Assembly: GCF_963854185.1 (NCBI RefSeq)
Contig: NC_085007.1
Coordinates: forward strand, 17,533,548 to 17,597,547
Reading direction: 5' to 3'
From: Sardina pilchardus
Taxonomy: Eukaryota > Chordata > Actinopteri > Clupeiformes > Clupeidae
DNA length: 64,000 nucleotides
Shown here: positions 11,796 through 25,562 of the stretch, piece after piece
Position numbering within the stretch: position 1 is the stretch's first letter
How the letters are laid out: each line of letters starts with the position of its first letter
The notes under the pieces: model-generated
Told to the model about the DNA's origin: nothing
Databases searched by the model: none
Seen by the model: only the letters and a program-made list of their open reading frames with translations
Translations under genes and position numbers: made by a program

Positions 11796-14700
11796 GCAAA
11801 TGCAAGAAGATATGACTTTTAATGAGCCAACTCTTTTTAACTGTGATTGTCAATATTTAAAGACGCGTCTTGAAAATACATGAAATCTGCTGTTGAGATA
11901 TGGCGCTCAACAGAGAAATCCATAACGTAATACATTATGAATATGGTGATTTTGAACTTCCATCTTATGTAAATGTTGCAACACGACAAACCACAAAATT
12001 ATTTATGGTTATCTACACAAATGGTGGGACAAATGATATATCTGCATCTTGAATCTTGAGTCTCACAATGTCAGATTCTTTGTGGTTTCAAATATATGAC
12101 CAGATACTGCCACTCACAGCATGTGGTGGTGGAGTTTTGAGTCTCTTTGCATTATTCATCGCCCTAAGACACCTCTCATTATTCATCTGATAACTTTGGC
12201 AAAGCCTCTGGCGTGGGAGACAGGAGTTCAATCTCTAAGCTTAAGAGCTTTCCTCAACCTTGGGCTCAATAGGACATAGATGATATGTGGCAGATCATTA
12301 AGTAATGGCCCATGTCTGGGAACAACACACACTGAGTGGTAGTCATCTAATGAGACATTTTGTTTTTCACAGCAAAGACACTGACACGACCCACCAACTG
12401 TCTTCTTCGCTACAGAGTTTCCTTAAAGAGATGCAGAGACTCAATAATACTGCTGCATTGCTAATGGGAAAACTCATGCAAGATGTTGCAATAGCAACAT
12501 TGGAGTTCTGAATCTAAAATGTATACAAACGTACACACCCCTAAACACCAGCATCACTAAAAAAGGGAGCATCAGCATAGACCAATGCCAGTATGCAAGG
12601 AGAGGTTAAGCATACATTATGGGAAGGACTTGGAGGCCAGACAGATCCACATTTGCTGAGTCACTACAACAAGGACAAAGGATCGAACACTGGAAGCCAT
12701 TAAAGTAATCCATTTTGAATGGCAAGGATGCAACACTACCGTTACTGTCGTCGATCGTATAAATGCCAGGTGTCACTTCACTGTAGTCAATTAAATTAGA
12801 GACTGTTGCCTCAGCTGGACTTCGCCCATAATGATAATGAATTCATTAACCCCGTGGCCCCATTTAAAGACCCTCCTTCTCCGTCCATTTCCAAGTGTTG
12901 ACAACGTTGGCCTCCCCCCACACAAAACAAAGAGCATCAACACTGAATCCATTGAGAGTAACATCACAGGCTATAGCGCTTCCAATGTCCCACAGCCAGT
13001 AGCAGCACTATCCCAAAATCAGCCGGTTCATTTCCAATGAATTTGAAACCACAAGTGGGTTACTGGTGGGAAGGAAATAAAACCGAAATTTTAATGAGAA
13101 CACTGGCTATTAACGCAAATGGCAAGTCATAGCAGGGATGACGTCTCCTTCTAGCCTTAATCATTTGCATAGTCATGAGGTATTCATCAGAACGGAAAAA
13201 CACTACGCCGTCATGGCAGGAGAATTTATATCCACTTAGGATGTTCCCTTCGACACTCCTTTGCCTGTACGCCATAATAATGAAGGTGCCTTCTGGGGGA
13301 AAAAAGGCACTGACATTTATTGCACTGATCATGAATTCTGCATTTACTCAACCGTTTTTTAGGAAAAATGGGACAAAATGTCCTGTATTTCTCTCAGAAT
13401 TTCTTATTGTGAGACTCAGATGGAACAAACTTGAGTCATACTTGTATCTACACAGGCAGTTAAGTGACATTGTGGTACATGTTAGTAGCCACAGTGGTAG
13501 CCATTCCCTTCTGTTGCATGGCTGCTGGCTTGGATTTACCCCTTCATCTGGGGTCACTGGTGTGCTTTTAGCGTAGCACATCTGTTTTTTCACCCTGAAG
13601 CAGTTGCAGCAACCCCAACCCCCCCACCCCCACCCCTCTCCTCATACCTCCTTTGGCCCCTGCACCCATGGATGATTATTCACAGCGCTCTATACGACCA
13701 TTTCAACTTCGTTGGGTGGGCTGTTATCCCACACCACACCACTACAACCAACGCCATGCTAAATTACAGCACAGTCCATGCCACCAACTAAGGTTTATCT
13801 TCCCAGAAATGACCATGTTAGTAGGTCTAATAGGTACTGTAGACTTGCACAAACATGTCATTACCTGACATTCATACAATCAGTTTACCCATACCATCAT
13901 ATGCACTAAAGTCCCTTTTGCTGTAAGCTGCTATACATGCACTAAAAAAACATATCCTGATGATGAGAAACCTCTTGACCTCCGTCACCCACATTGTAAT
14001 CCGTACATTACATTTATATATGTGCTATATAAGTAAAGCAACACGTGTGCTAGCTAGTATACATTAAGCTGTTTATTTTTATCACAACACAGGAGAGGAG
14101 CCGCAGACTAGCAATGGCGGCGCATTCCTAATGCATTTTCATGGCATCTCTCTCTGGATGACATATATCCCCGCCGACTTTGACATCTAATTAGCACTGC
14201 AGATGAGCCTCCGTCCATAGGGGTGGAGTCGGAGGGGGGAGCCCTGCATGACATACTGATGAGAATGACTGTTGCAGGACCACACATCTCGAAGCCGAAG
14301 CAGAGTCTTTATGGGCCATAAAAGAGCCAACAGAAGCACAGACAGCTCCAACAGGGGGGAACGAGACCTCGGCACACCGCTGGGACGCCTCGTAAAAAGC
14401 CAATCTGAGAAACGCGAGTCATCCTGCAAGATTGGGCTGCCTTTTTTTCTGTGGCAAATACCTGGGTTTGCTTTTTTTTTGTTTTTGGAAGAAGAATGTG
14501 GAAAAAGTCTATCTGAGCATGACAGTGGGTGTGTCGGACAAACTGCAGATTTGAGAGGATATGTAAGGCATGGTCACTGTTAAAACAATCAAGATGTTTC
14601 AAGAGGACTGAGCAGTGCAATGGCTAAGAAAGAGGTTTAAATCGTGACTGAAAAGCACAATGCTGTTCTTCTGCCTCCGAAAATATCCCTAATCAGAGTC

Positions 14701-17700
14701 TGCAGGTGACTTTCTCATACAGTATAGTCCTTATAATTTCCAATTAATGATTGTCTTTTTTTACGTAATGGCATTATAGCCTAATCTCTATGGGACCTGT
14801 GCTCAGTTTCTACATGTGGGACTGAAATACTGCCACTCAGTGTACGTCACAGCTTCTGAACCGCCGTTTAAATTACGGCAGTAATTATAAATTTGTCACA
14901 GTGGATTTCAGATACCATGCCTGAGGAGATGAGGATAAGGAAGGGATCAAACATTAAACAGAGACGTCAACTATGGAAATCACTCTTAATAAAGACACTT
15001 CCGTTTATATTTATATTAATTTAGAAGATACTTTCATGTAAAACCCCTTCCAGTGCTCAAACTCTGTGGAACTCTCTTTCTGAGTTTGATAAACAAATTT
15101 AATCGGGCATTTCAAAAGCTGCCTAAACCGCAAGTGGAGGAAGGAAAGACTGAACATTCATTTACCTACTGTAATACATACCTGCAAATGCAAAAGTATG
15201 GAAAGAGGTACAGTAAACAATAGTCATAGCTATTTACAGTATTCCCATCATTTGTTTGGCATAACTGTCATTGACCTTAATTATGACAGAACAACAAGCC
15301 CCCTCAACAAGAGCCAGAGGAAAGGTCCTGAATGCATGAATTAAATCAGGGATTGATGAGAACAATAGACATTTCATAATGATCATAAAGACAAAAGCAG
15401 CATAAACAAGAGCATAATGAGCATTAGGATGGCCTAAATGTCCTCTGTTTATAAGTGAACTCTTCATCCATCTCAGGGATGACTACATAGTCAAGTTGCC
15501 ACTTTAAATAGCATGGGCGTGAAAATTACACATTTGAGTGTCATATGTGCTAAGCTGGCATGTAATTAAGTATACCATTGACATCTTTTGCCATGGATAG
15601 TAATTATTCATAATAACAAACAAGCATGAGTTGCGGCAGTCATCAGCTAAGGCTGCTTATTCCAGGTAATGTGAGCTACACTTTATTCAAACATTCCCAA
15701 GTGCTTAACACCATTTGGAACTAAAGAAGATATTTCAAACACAGTCTAGCACACAGTTGTGTTACATTTGGGTAATTCAAAGAAGCATCATTTGTTATCC
15801 AATTCACGGGATGAAAAAAAAAATCTAAGTCTAAGCAAGGATTTAATTATGTTGGCTTGGTCAGGGCGTCGGTTGCAATCAATAGAACCGTCAGGGTAGA
15901 AATGTATACAAAGCACCGTAATGCATTATTAACAAAGGTTTCGCTGACTTACAGCTGCACCATGTTAGAGACCTGTAGTTGACCTCAATGACTTCAATGC
16001 ACAGGCTTTCAGTAAATGTTACTGTAGATTAAACTTGGAAGAATAACCTTTCAGACAGAAATATACAAAGCCAAGCTTTCAGCACTTAGGCAACAGAAAT
16101 AAGCATATCCCAAGATGCAGCTTAAAAGCATATCAGGTGTAAGGAACAACTCAAGGAATCATTACTGCACCAAAGGCTGCCCTGAGTTTGCAGTTAAAGC
16201 CTTTGCAGACATACAAATTATAGTGTGATGTATGAGGTCTATTTAAATGCTGTAACACCTACAGTATACAAGAGCACAACAGCTCACAAAGACTTCAGTA
16301 ACCACCTCTCTGTAGAACTCAGTGCTTGTCTACACTGAACTGGTTGACCTGCCTTTTTGTATAGTAAAGAACCTACCAGTTGGAAAAAACCCTGTTATTA
16401 TACTAAATAAAGCAATGACACACATACTTTGACTGGACATACACTAATAAAACAACGTCACATAAATCTTGGTACTGAACAAAACCTATACTTCAAAATG
16501 ATCGGGAGATTTACCAACTGCTGTCCAAGTGTCCAAGTTTCAGAGTTATCGTGGCACATTTTCCACTTGGCACTTGAATGATTACGGTAGTTACCACCAC
16601 CACACCTGACTCCTAATGGAGAAGGGAGGCTTAGAAATGAGCGCCACGGGGCACTGAGAGCCAGAGATCACACGAGCTGTGGGTACCATGGCCTCAGCCC
16701 CTGGAAGCCTCAGCAGCTGTGGATGACAGCAATCAACCATTCATTACCGCGGTGACTAATCCAACAGCGTGACGAAACTCTGCCTTCCAATGGCATGACG
16801 GCCATGATGAGCCATGCTGGATCATCCCACTGGGATACTGGAGAAGATGTTATATCATCACCTCTCTTCCAACAAAAAAAAAAAAAAAAAAGAGAGAAAA
16901 AAAAGAAACAGGAATGCCCATGGGTTCAGTTTTACTAATGCTCACAAAATGTGAGCTGAATGTGCGCTGGGACTAGCGGATTTTTAGCTGTCAGTCAAAT
17001 CAGTGTTGATGGGACTCTCATAGACAAATAAACCGCCAATCATGATGGGTGAGCCTCTTGGGGGGTGGGAATCACTGTCATTTACTTTGTGTGAGACTCA
17101 TTTTCGCTCTTTGTTGGAGAGAATGTTTCATGCTCAGCCTGTGTTGACAGCTAAACAGCAGGGGATCCCTTACACCTAAGGAGGAGGGCTTTGGTGACAG
17201 CTAGAGTCTAACAACTCTTTTGAAAAAGCTCAAGTTTATGCATTGTGCTGTATTTTTGTGTGGTCTCATGACCACAAAATGATTGAAGGAGGGAATCAGC
17301 TGTACTGACTGAAACCAAACACTATCCAGAAGGCAACAACGCAACACAACTGACATTCAGTACAGGCAATCAAACAGTGACAGATACCCAATGCTTAAGG
17401 CTTGAGCTGCTTCATGCACTCCATCACATGCTCTTAAAGCCCTGAAACCCAGGAGCTTGAGTTTGTTGTGTCCTTGATGCCTGCAGATGACAGCAAGAGT
17501 CTCCATACTAGCACACTTGTCTTTGAACGTGTCTCTACCCATGTTCACATACATTTGTACATTTGGGTTGCTTAGCTTGCTTCTACAACAGGGTCAGAGT
17601 CCCTATCACTTTCTCCAGGCTTCCTGGCTGGACAGCTGAACTGCTCTCCGGGTATTGATTTAGACTGAGATTACCGAAGCCACTGATCACATTTCCATTT

Positions 17701-19516
17701 CAAGCCTGGACAATTGATCACGCAGCTCAAAAAGGGGAAGAGCTTTTAGTCCCGCTCCTGCAGACCTTGAATCAACTAATGCATGCGTACACATCTAAAG
17801 AAAATCAAATTAATACGCGCAAGTCTGACAAACACCTAGGATCGAGGAATCGAGATCAAATAGCTCGGGAATCACCAAACATCATCATAAATTCTAAGTA
17901 GGTCACAGAGAACAAAATGGAAACAGTGCTGAAGTATGAAGATATGGTTCATAATAGGCCGCCGGTTGCCCATTAATGATAATCATATTCATTTTCATTT
18001 CACAGGCTCCATTCACATCTACTCTGACAGCTAAACTCCACTGAAGCCAATCAGCCTTCAAGAGGTTGGGCTGGGGGGGAGTGAAATTGAATAATCCGTC
18101 TTTTCAAATGTGCTTAAATGAGTATCCAAAGTTGGAGTCACTTTACTAGACAGGGCCAGGCCTGCAATGTAGGTTTCATCACATCTGAATGTATGCTTGA
18201 ACTTCAGTAATCTTCAAAGAGTAAAAGCTACTGTCCTCAGATCAGGGTCAAATTCATTTTCATGACCTGGCTAAGATTAAGGGCAGAGAGTAGTCAGCAC
18301 CTTTCCAGTGGCACATAGACAGCCTACTAGAAAGAAGAGGGAAAAAAACGGTAAAGTTCAAAACAGTAGTTTATAGATGTACAGAAGCAAAGGAACAGAG
18401 TGCAAGAAAACCGAAGAAACCGGAGAGAGTTCTAAACAGAAAGAGAGAGAGATGTCGAAAAACTAGGCAATGCAGGAGGGCCGCAGTGAGACTCTGGCAG
18501 CACTCCAGACATTATGATTCTCGCAGCAGCTCTCAAAGTCACAGTGGAGAGCGGTGAGTAGGCAGATAGCATTACCAGGATAGTCTTTCTCTGTAGCCGG
18601 GGGATGGAGGGGAATCAATTAGCCTGTAGCAGACCCTGACCTTCAAATGGAGACCGGCCCAGGAGGAGGAAGTCTCCCTCCACCGCAGCGTTTTTGTTTG
18701 AGGAAATACAGCATTATCAGCTATCGATTCCTGACATGTTAATATGACTGCAAATGCATCATTACAGAGAACTCGCAAGGACTCTACATCTCTCCCAACC
18801 CACTAGCGTGTATCCGTCCTCCCTATCTTAAGCTTAGCAAAGCTTAATTACAAAGGGCTCGTGTAGTTTAGATGAAAAACCGGCAGAGTAACAGCTTTAT
18901 TTAAGGTGGGCTGTGTAACTGTCAACTGTAGTTTCAAAAGGGTGGGGTGTGTGTGTGTGGAGGGCAGGCGCTTGTCACTTGCACACACCCCGGCAGGTAA
19001 GCCCGTGATACCGCTAAAGCTTAGTCACAGCTACTTGCTCAATGCTTGACAGGACACAACACGTCTACTCTCAGGCAGGCTGCTCATCGTCATCCAAAAG
19101 TATTCCCTGGCTTTTTTTTTCTTCGTCACTTTCTTTACGTCCCGACGGTGCAAAGAATCTCTAAAAGCCGTAAAGCAGAGATATAAATCATTCAAAGGTT
19201 TTAATACCTGAATACTTTCTGTTAGCCAGCATTTCTCTAAAAAGCCTGCAGATATTCTGAGTACTCTCCCAGGGAAATAATTCGATTACTTGCCTGATTT
19301 CACTCTAAAGAGCCTACAAGATAACTGTTTCCTTACTTTGACGTAATAGGAAAAAGTACCCTTCATCACTAACTGCTTGCTATGGTCCCACAAATAAAGG
19401 GGTATACCAATATACAAAAACTGCGAACAAATCGCAACATTGAGAACAAGACGGAGAACAAAGGCCCCATTGCATGGGCACAGGTCTGCCAACAGATGAA
19501 GAAGCACAGTACTTAC

Positions 19517-20240
19517 GTGATAGGTTTGGAATTGGAATTTCATTTGATTCCACAGTGGTTTGAGGAAAAGGAGTAGAACTTTTATTCGTTCCAGTCTTAG
19601 GTGTGACGTGGTTGTCCGAGTTTATAGTTTGTGTTGAGCGGATCGTAACCGTTGAAGTTGGGGTGTAAGGGGTCACTCGTGGAGTGGGGGGGTCAAAGGG
19701 TCCTTCTGTGGACCTACCCTCCACGATAACCTCGGGCCTCCCAGACGTAGAGTTTGTCTCAGGGAACAAGGACGTGGGAAGCGTGGAAGGCGATACGGGA
19801 AGCCCCAACGTGGGGTCGGCACTGATGATCGGATCTTGCCCGATGCGGTCCGGGCCCAGGTGGGTGTTCGGCTCGTACTCGAAGATTTTGTCCACAAAGA
19901 CCCACTTGAGGCCGGCGGTGCAGAGCGCCAGGCTGAGCAGGCAGGCGATGATGGGCAGGATGCAGATCTTCTCGGAGTGCAGGCAGCTGCGCACCTGCTC
20001 CGCCTCTAGACACACGCAGCAGGCGCCGGCCAGAGCCGCCAGTCCCAAGGCCCCTCGCTCGGCGTCCCCGTCTCCGTCCGCGTCCCCTTCGCCGGCATCG
20101 TCTCCGCTCTCGTCCTCCGCCACCTCCTCAGCCTCCGCTTCCGTTTCCGGAACTTCCTCGGGGACGGCGCTCGGGACCTCAGCGGAGGTGGTTGGCGACA
20201 CGACCAGCCCGGCGGAAGAGTTCTCCACTCCCTCGGTCAT
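19517..20240 (-). CDS. nrg1: nrg1 type III (CRD/SMDF) first coding exon
   Basis: This exon encodes the N-terminus of type III neuregulin 1, the membrane-tethered, contact-dependent ErbB ligand that in other vertebrates controls Schwann cells and myelination. It has 241 codons plus one base (phase 1), with donor GTAAGT at 19516-19511. The start is the ATG at 20240-20238, with an in-frame TGA at 20264-20262. Residues 1-63 are cytoplasmic and very acidic (about 28-62). Residues 74-86 hold the cysteine-rich motif ACCVCLEAEQVRSC. Residues 92-116 are a hydrophobic membrane segment, followed by LKWVFVDKIFEYEPNTHL and GQDPIIS, the most conserved block of the family. Residues 141-241 are a Pro/Thr/Ser-rich extracellular stalk with NST (163) and NKS (219) glycosylation sequons. 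The block around the membrane segment is specific to NRG1 type III. Beyond the donor the open frame continues only a short way into the intron. Confidence 0.93.
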
Positions 20241-20345
20241 CCTCTTTCTCTGCCCACCCCCTCAAACTCTTTCTCCCTCTCCCCACTCCCCCCTCTCTAT
20301 CTTTCCTTTCTCGTTTCCCTCTCTCTCTCTCTCTCCTTCAGCCCG
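20241..20345 (-). promoter_or_regulatory. Purine-rich 5' leader of nrg1 type III transcript
   Basis: Directly upstream of the type III ATG the coding strand is A/G-rich, with a GA repeat at about 20323-20336 and an in-frame stop at 20264-20262. This is the expected 5' untranslated region. No TATA box is evident, and I cannot place the transcription start. Confidence 0.45.
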
Positions 20346-22962
20346 GTGTGCCTCTCTCCAGTGCTAGCGATGGTTCAGACAGTGCCGGGAACTCTGGGAT
20401 GCCTGAGCTCTAGCTCACAGCACTCCCCTGCTGCAGTGGGCAGTGGCGGAGCTCGTAAAGTGGGTTTCCATTATCAGATCACACAGCAGGGGCGGGACAA
20501 GAGAGCCGCAGCTCAGCCTCAGTCAGCCGTAAGGGGGGTAAACCTTGTTAACCGGTGTCTGCGAAGTGAGCAGCAGGACCCTCAGTCAGTTCACAAGGCA
20601 AAAAGAAACAGGTTTTTCTTCTTTTTTTTTTGGTCTTCGTCTGCCTGCTTGTGAGGTCTGGTCAAGACATTCCACACCCTCAGAAACGCCCCAAAGCGTT
20701 AACAAACAAAAGTCACACGCACACATACACCAAAGTCTATGAAAATAAGTGCATCAGTACCAGAAGGATGTAAAACGAGAAGGAGTCCCCAAAGCGTAGC
20801 TTGTAATTGTTCTTATTCTTTTTCTCCTGTTTCCTCTAGGTTTCCAGCATGTTTTTCCTCTCTTCTTCAGAGGGGTCCCGGAACAGGAGTGTCCATGTGC
20901 TCACCTGTGAGCTGACTGACTGCAGTGGTGCGGTAAGTGGTGGTGGTGGTGGTGGTTTGAGGAGGCGCTGGCTGCGGCAGCTGGTGCCGGAGTGACATGC
21001 TGTCATGCTCGGGTGGCGGCGTGCGGAGCCGGAATTACCCAGGAGCAGCAGGTGCCTGTCCTCCTCCTCCTCCTCTTCTTCTTCCTCCTCCTCGCCTCAG
21101 AGCCGAGAGCGGGCAGCGTGGGGGAGCAGCCGACCGGGTAGCGGAGGTGAGGAAGCGTGCATGCACGCACACGCACACACAACACAACACAAACACGGAA
21201 GGATGGGCACGGGATGAAAGGATACTCCCACTGTATCTTTGCTCACAACCCCTCCTTTTCCCCCTTCTTCCTGATTCTCTCTCTCTCTCTCTCTCCCTCT
21301 CTCGCTCTGTGTTTCTCTCTTTTTCTTCTTCCTCTTCTCCCTCTTGTTCTCCTCTTGTTCTTTCTCTCTCTCTTTCTTCCACCTTTCACTCTTCCTCTCT
21401 GTATTTCTGCTGTCTCTCTCACTCTTTCAGTTTCAGTCTCTCTCTCTCTCTCTCTCACTCCCTGGTATGTCACTCCCTCTCCCAGGCTGCTCCCACTCTG
21501 AAACACAAAGCGTACGAGCCAGGCAAGTCCGTACTTGATCCAATTAAGCGGAGAGGCAACGAATCAAAGGCAGGCAGACAGACGGTCTATGGCTTGCCCT
21601 CATATTCTCTCTCTTTCCCTCTCTCGCTGTCTTTCTCTCTCTGTCCCTCTCTCTCTCTCTCCTGCTCACTCTCTTCCTGCTCTTGCTCAAGCCATTGATT
21701 ATGTTAATATATGTTCTTTTGTCAGGGGACGGTGCTTCACCAGTCACCATGACATGTGATACATCCCCTGAGAAACGCCATTATTGTTTTATCACGGTTG
21801 AGCACCACTCAAGATTTTTACCTTAATTAGCCCCTCCAATGAAAAGAAAATACAAAAAAAAAAACACAAAAAAACAAATGCGTAATAAAAACACGTCAAT
21901 GTAAACGCCCTGTAAACGTCTTGAAAAAAAGCAGCGGTTGTCAAATCAAATCATCTCATACTTTATAATTACACTATACATGATTAAAGGAGAGTAAATA
22001 CATTTGAGCCCTCTTTGGTTCCGCGTGGCTTGGCAGATTACGGCTTGGTTCTGTATATACTATGTCTGTCCCCCTTCAGTTTCATAATCATATTTGGTCT
22101 CACACAGCACGGTAGCGCTGACTCAGGGGATGAAGGGACCGTTAAAGCTTGTCCGGAAGCGCAATCGACTGGACATAAATATTGGATGAGGAGCAGGCTC
22201 CTTGAGGTGCCTCCACATCCAGGCAGGAGCAAAATCCCAGTTTCCAGCTGCACTCTCTCTCCCTCTCTCTGGCCATCACGAGCGCTCATTAGGAGGTAAT
22301 AACTATAAAGTTATTCTTTACATGCTGTAGCCCAAGGTGGTGATGGCGTGATTTAATTAAAAGCCTGCTTCTTTATACATCAAATAATTAAATAGCTTAA
22401 CTAGAACAAAAGCGCTCACCATGAAATCACTCAGTGAGATGTGTTGAAGTGTCATCAGTATCTGGCTATACCCGGTCAGTACATAATACCCGTTTATCTT
22501 GGATAAGTATGCACTAATACGTAGGAAGATGATCCATTACATAGCTGTCATGGTACAATATTCATTACATAACAGGGAACCATAAAAGGTTAAAGCCACC
22601 TTTAGAAATTGTATGAAGTCTCGACTCACTTTAATCCTGGAATTCTGAATTAATTCATTCAGTCATTACTTCACTTGCACCAACCAAGCTGGTTTTGAAA
22701 TTTTTTTGAGTATCAAACGAAGGCAAAGTAAAGTGGGGTGTAAAGAAATCCTACACAAAATATGGCATCATTAAAGAATGCTTGTAGATTTATTTGAAGT
22801 GAAATCTCAACGGCATATGCCTCAGGCTGCAGCCTACTGTACAAGCCTACAGTAGCAACGCAAAACACGCCACGATAAACTGTCTAGAGGGAGATGGGAA
22901 AATCACATAGAAATGGGATGTCTGTTTATCCTAGCACAGGGGTGGCCAACCCCTCCCTTCCA
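20346..22962. other. Region upstream of type III exon, probable promoter; CT-rich
   Basis: This stretch is dominated by C/T on the plus strand (GA on the gene strand), densest at about 21269-21460 and 21605-21665. It also holds a (CTC/CTT)n run at 21058-21095 and a (GGT)n run at about 20938-20956. It should contain the type III promoter. Long apparent reading frames here are low-complexity Ser/Leu or Arg/Glu runs and are not credible genes. From 21,700 to 22,960 the sequence is A/T-rich with no gene. Confidence 0.4.
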
Positions 22963-22977
22963 ACACACACACCCATT

Positions 22978-22980
<3 letters not shown>

Positions 22981-23059
<79 letters not shown>
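22981..23059. repeat. CA microsatellite, 79 bp
   Basis: Uninterrupted (AC)n, upstream of the type III exon on the gene strand. Confidence 0.97.
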
Positions 23060-23061
<2 letters not shown>

Positions 23062-24676
23062 CCCTTCCCTGGCCTCAAAACCTCGTCTTCAACTAGTTGC
23101 TCCTGAGCTACAGGAGCCGGATTAACACAGCCTCACACAATCCACACTTGCATGGCTGGCTTTCAGCTCAATCGCCTCTCCTGTGGTTGTGAGGGTGGCA
23201 GATAGACCGGCAGAAATCCCCCTGTGAGCTGTTAAGCTCCCCCCCCCCCCACACCCTCCCAGGCGCTAATAGGCTGCTGTCTAAGAGGTTGCTTTAAAAA
23301 GGGCGGAGCAGGGTTTAAAGGTCGGGTCAATGGCGGCAGCCTGTAAACACATGAAGGGTCCCTTTCCAATCTGAATGACCGGCCGCAGAGGCTTCCTGAT
23401 TATTGTATCAGTATTGATGTCGGTCTCCTTCCTGGATTTTACGCTGCGCTGTGTGAGAAACTGTGTTTGTGCTAAACAGATTACTCGTCAAACATGATGC
23501 TTTCAGTGGTTTTGTAATTGCTCTATGGAATTGACCATTCATGCACAAATTCTCAAGGATGAAATATTAATTGTATTTCCAATGTAGTAAATAATGTAAT
23601 CATACATACAATTCATATCAGAGGAAACCACTGTTCTTCACTTTATACAGTAGCACATTTGAGAGTAATAGTGTGCACCTTGGCAATAGTGGCATCCTGA
23701 CTGCATTTTAACCTTCCAACTAATTGTGGTCTAAAAAAACAGCTAATGACAAACTCTTACGTTTACAATTACATCTGAGTTTGACAGTAATCCGCAGTGC
23801 CAGGTATATCATCAATGTTATGCATGTTCCGCATGAATTGGGGAAACAGAATGAAGACTAATAGCGGAAGCCATACAGTAGGGTGGATTAATTAATTGCC
23901 GTGGTTCAAATTACAGTAAAACCACTCAAGGTCAGTGGCTTAGCCACAAAGGAGAGACTGCCAACTGTGCCGCCAGTGAAGCTCAAGACATCAGATTTGC
24001 TGTGCAAATAAAGCCCAAGAAAACCGACTGCTACTGTACATTTTATGGGAAACTACAGTATGCACTTACAGAAATGTAGAATGGCTCTGAATAAGATTAA
24101 AGAATACTGTAGTGTGGTTTGGGACTATGGTATTTAAAAGGCCACATTCCATAAATATTTCTCTCTGGACAGCTACATCAAAGATGCTGTTGTGTCCTGT
24201 TCAAGGAATACGTAGAAAATAGAAAACGGAAGTCTTTGGCAGTGGTAATTACATGGCCAGCTAAAAGGGACTAAATTAATTTCCTCTTTCTGCCGTTTAC
24301 AGGAAGTTTGATGAATTATTTAAGGCAAATAAGAGAGACTGTGGGACCTGACCTAGAAAAATCCCAGTGCAGAGGGTTTTTTTTTTTAACTAACAGAGTG
24401 CAGAGCGAAAGACAAAAAAAAAAAAAAAAAGAAAAGCTGGTTGCCTGGTGGCGCGCAGAAGGTTACGCGTGCATTAGGAGATGAGAGGCGGGTCTTGCCA
24501 AAAACTGTGAGGCATAACTTTTATTAACAAACATCGCGGCAGGGCCTCGGAGTCAGGCTCGAATTCAATAATGCAGCCTTGTCTGCTGACGCAGGGAGAA
24601 TGAGGGAGCTTTTAGAGAAATAGGAGTTTGCACGCTTTCCACCCTGGTTCTGAGCACAATATCATTGGCGGGCCGG

Positions 24677-24699
24677 GACGAGACGAGACGAGACGAGAC
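24677..24699. repeat. (GACGA)n pentanucleotide repeat
   Basis: Four to five GACGA units. Confidence 0.9.
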
Positions 24700-25112
24700 A
24701 GGATTGAATGGGGAGAGTGGGGAGAGATGGGCTCACGTTCATCAGAGCCTGTCAAGTGATTCACGGTGAATTATGGCTACAGATGGGTTGTAAAGTATAG
24801 GATGCTTTGAATGTCTGTGACCATACAACCACACCATCACCCCCACACCCACACTACTTTTGCATATATTTTACTCCAATAACACTATATTTTCCAACTC
24901 TTGCAAGAATTACACAGGTATCTGAGTAGAACACGATATACTACTATACTATTAGTATACAGCTTTGTATACATTGCACTACTATAGTGGTTTCACACAA
25001 TAAAAGCTAATAAAATGGAATCGGTTTTGCAAAAAATGAAACCTAAGTGCAAGGCTTTAATGGTGACTCAGAGAAAGACAGAACAGTGACACCGGTGAGG
25101 GGGCAGAATTAA

Positions 25113-25152
25113 GTGTGTGTGTGTGTGTGTGTGTGTGTGTCTGTGTGTGTGT
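25113..25152. repeat. TG microsatellite
   Basis: (TG)n with one interruption (TCTG). Confidence 0.95.
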
Positions 25153-25353
25153 TAGTGCCCTCTTCCTACCTCTCCCTCCCCCTCTCCAACCGCCCCCTGC
25201 GACCCCCCACCACCACCCGCCAGGCTGGTGCCTCCGGCTAAGACTCATTCATCTCGTGCAGAAGACCTCTGCGAGGCCGACTGACATGCGCAATCTGCAG
25301 CGTCCCAGTTGTGCCTGTAATGGAGCTCGGGGCAGGAAGTCAGTCATTCAGTT

Positions 25354-25390
25354 GAGGAGAGAGAAAGAGAGAGAGAGAGACAGAGAGAGA

Positions 25391-25466
<76 letters not shown>

Positions 25467-25490
25467 GAGAGAGAAAGAAGAGAGAGAGAC
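25354..25490. repeat. 137-bp GA purine tract
   Basis: Nearly all A/G, broken only by a few C. Such mirror-like purine tracts can form triplex (H) DNA. Confidence 0.95.
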
Positions 25491-25562
25491 CCATTATCAT
25501 TAATGCTCACTACACACTGTCTCATTCTTTACCGAGGCCCTTGAGGACCACCGCAGGAAGAA

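Larger units (their letters stand above)
7241..19516 (-). other. nrg1: nrg1 intron (type III to EGF exon), right part
   Basis: Non-coding. It contains GA tracts at 7461-7543 and 11252-11308, a diverged direct repeat at 9008-9112, a TG plus poly-G run at 10904-10980, a possible tRNA-derived SINE at 11640-11795 and poly-A at about 16874-16890. From 11,800 to 19,500 it is plain A/T-rich intron with no feature I can name. It ends at the type III donor GTAAGT. Confidence 0.6.

Noticed and set aside
19684..20367. 227-residue open frame on the plus strand
   Set aside because: It is antisense to the type III exon and open only because of GC-rich, low-complexity codons; it has no recognisable domain.
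20997..21698. 233-residue plus-strand frame, and minus-strand Arg/Glu-rich frames
   Set aside because: Translation of CT/GA repeats; composition is almost entirely Ser/Leu or Arg/Glu.
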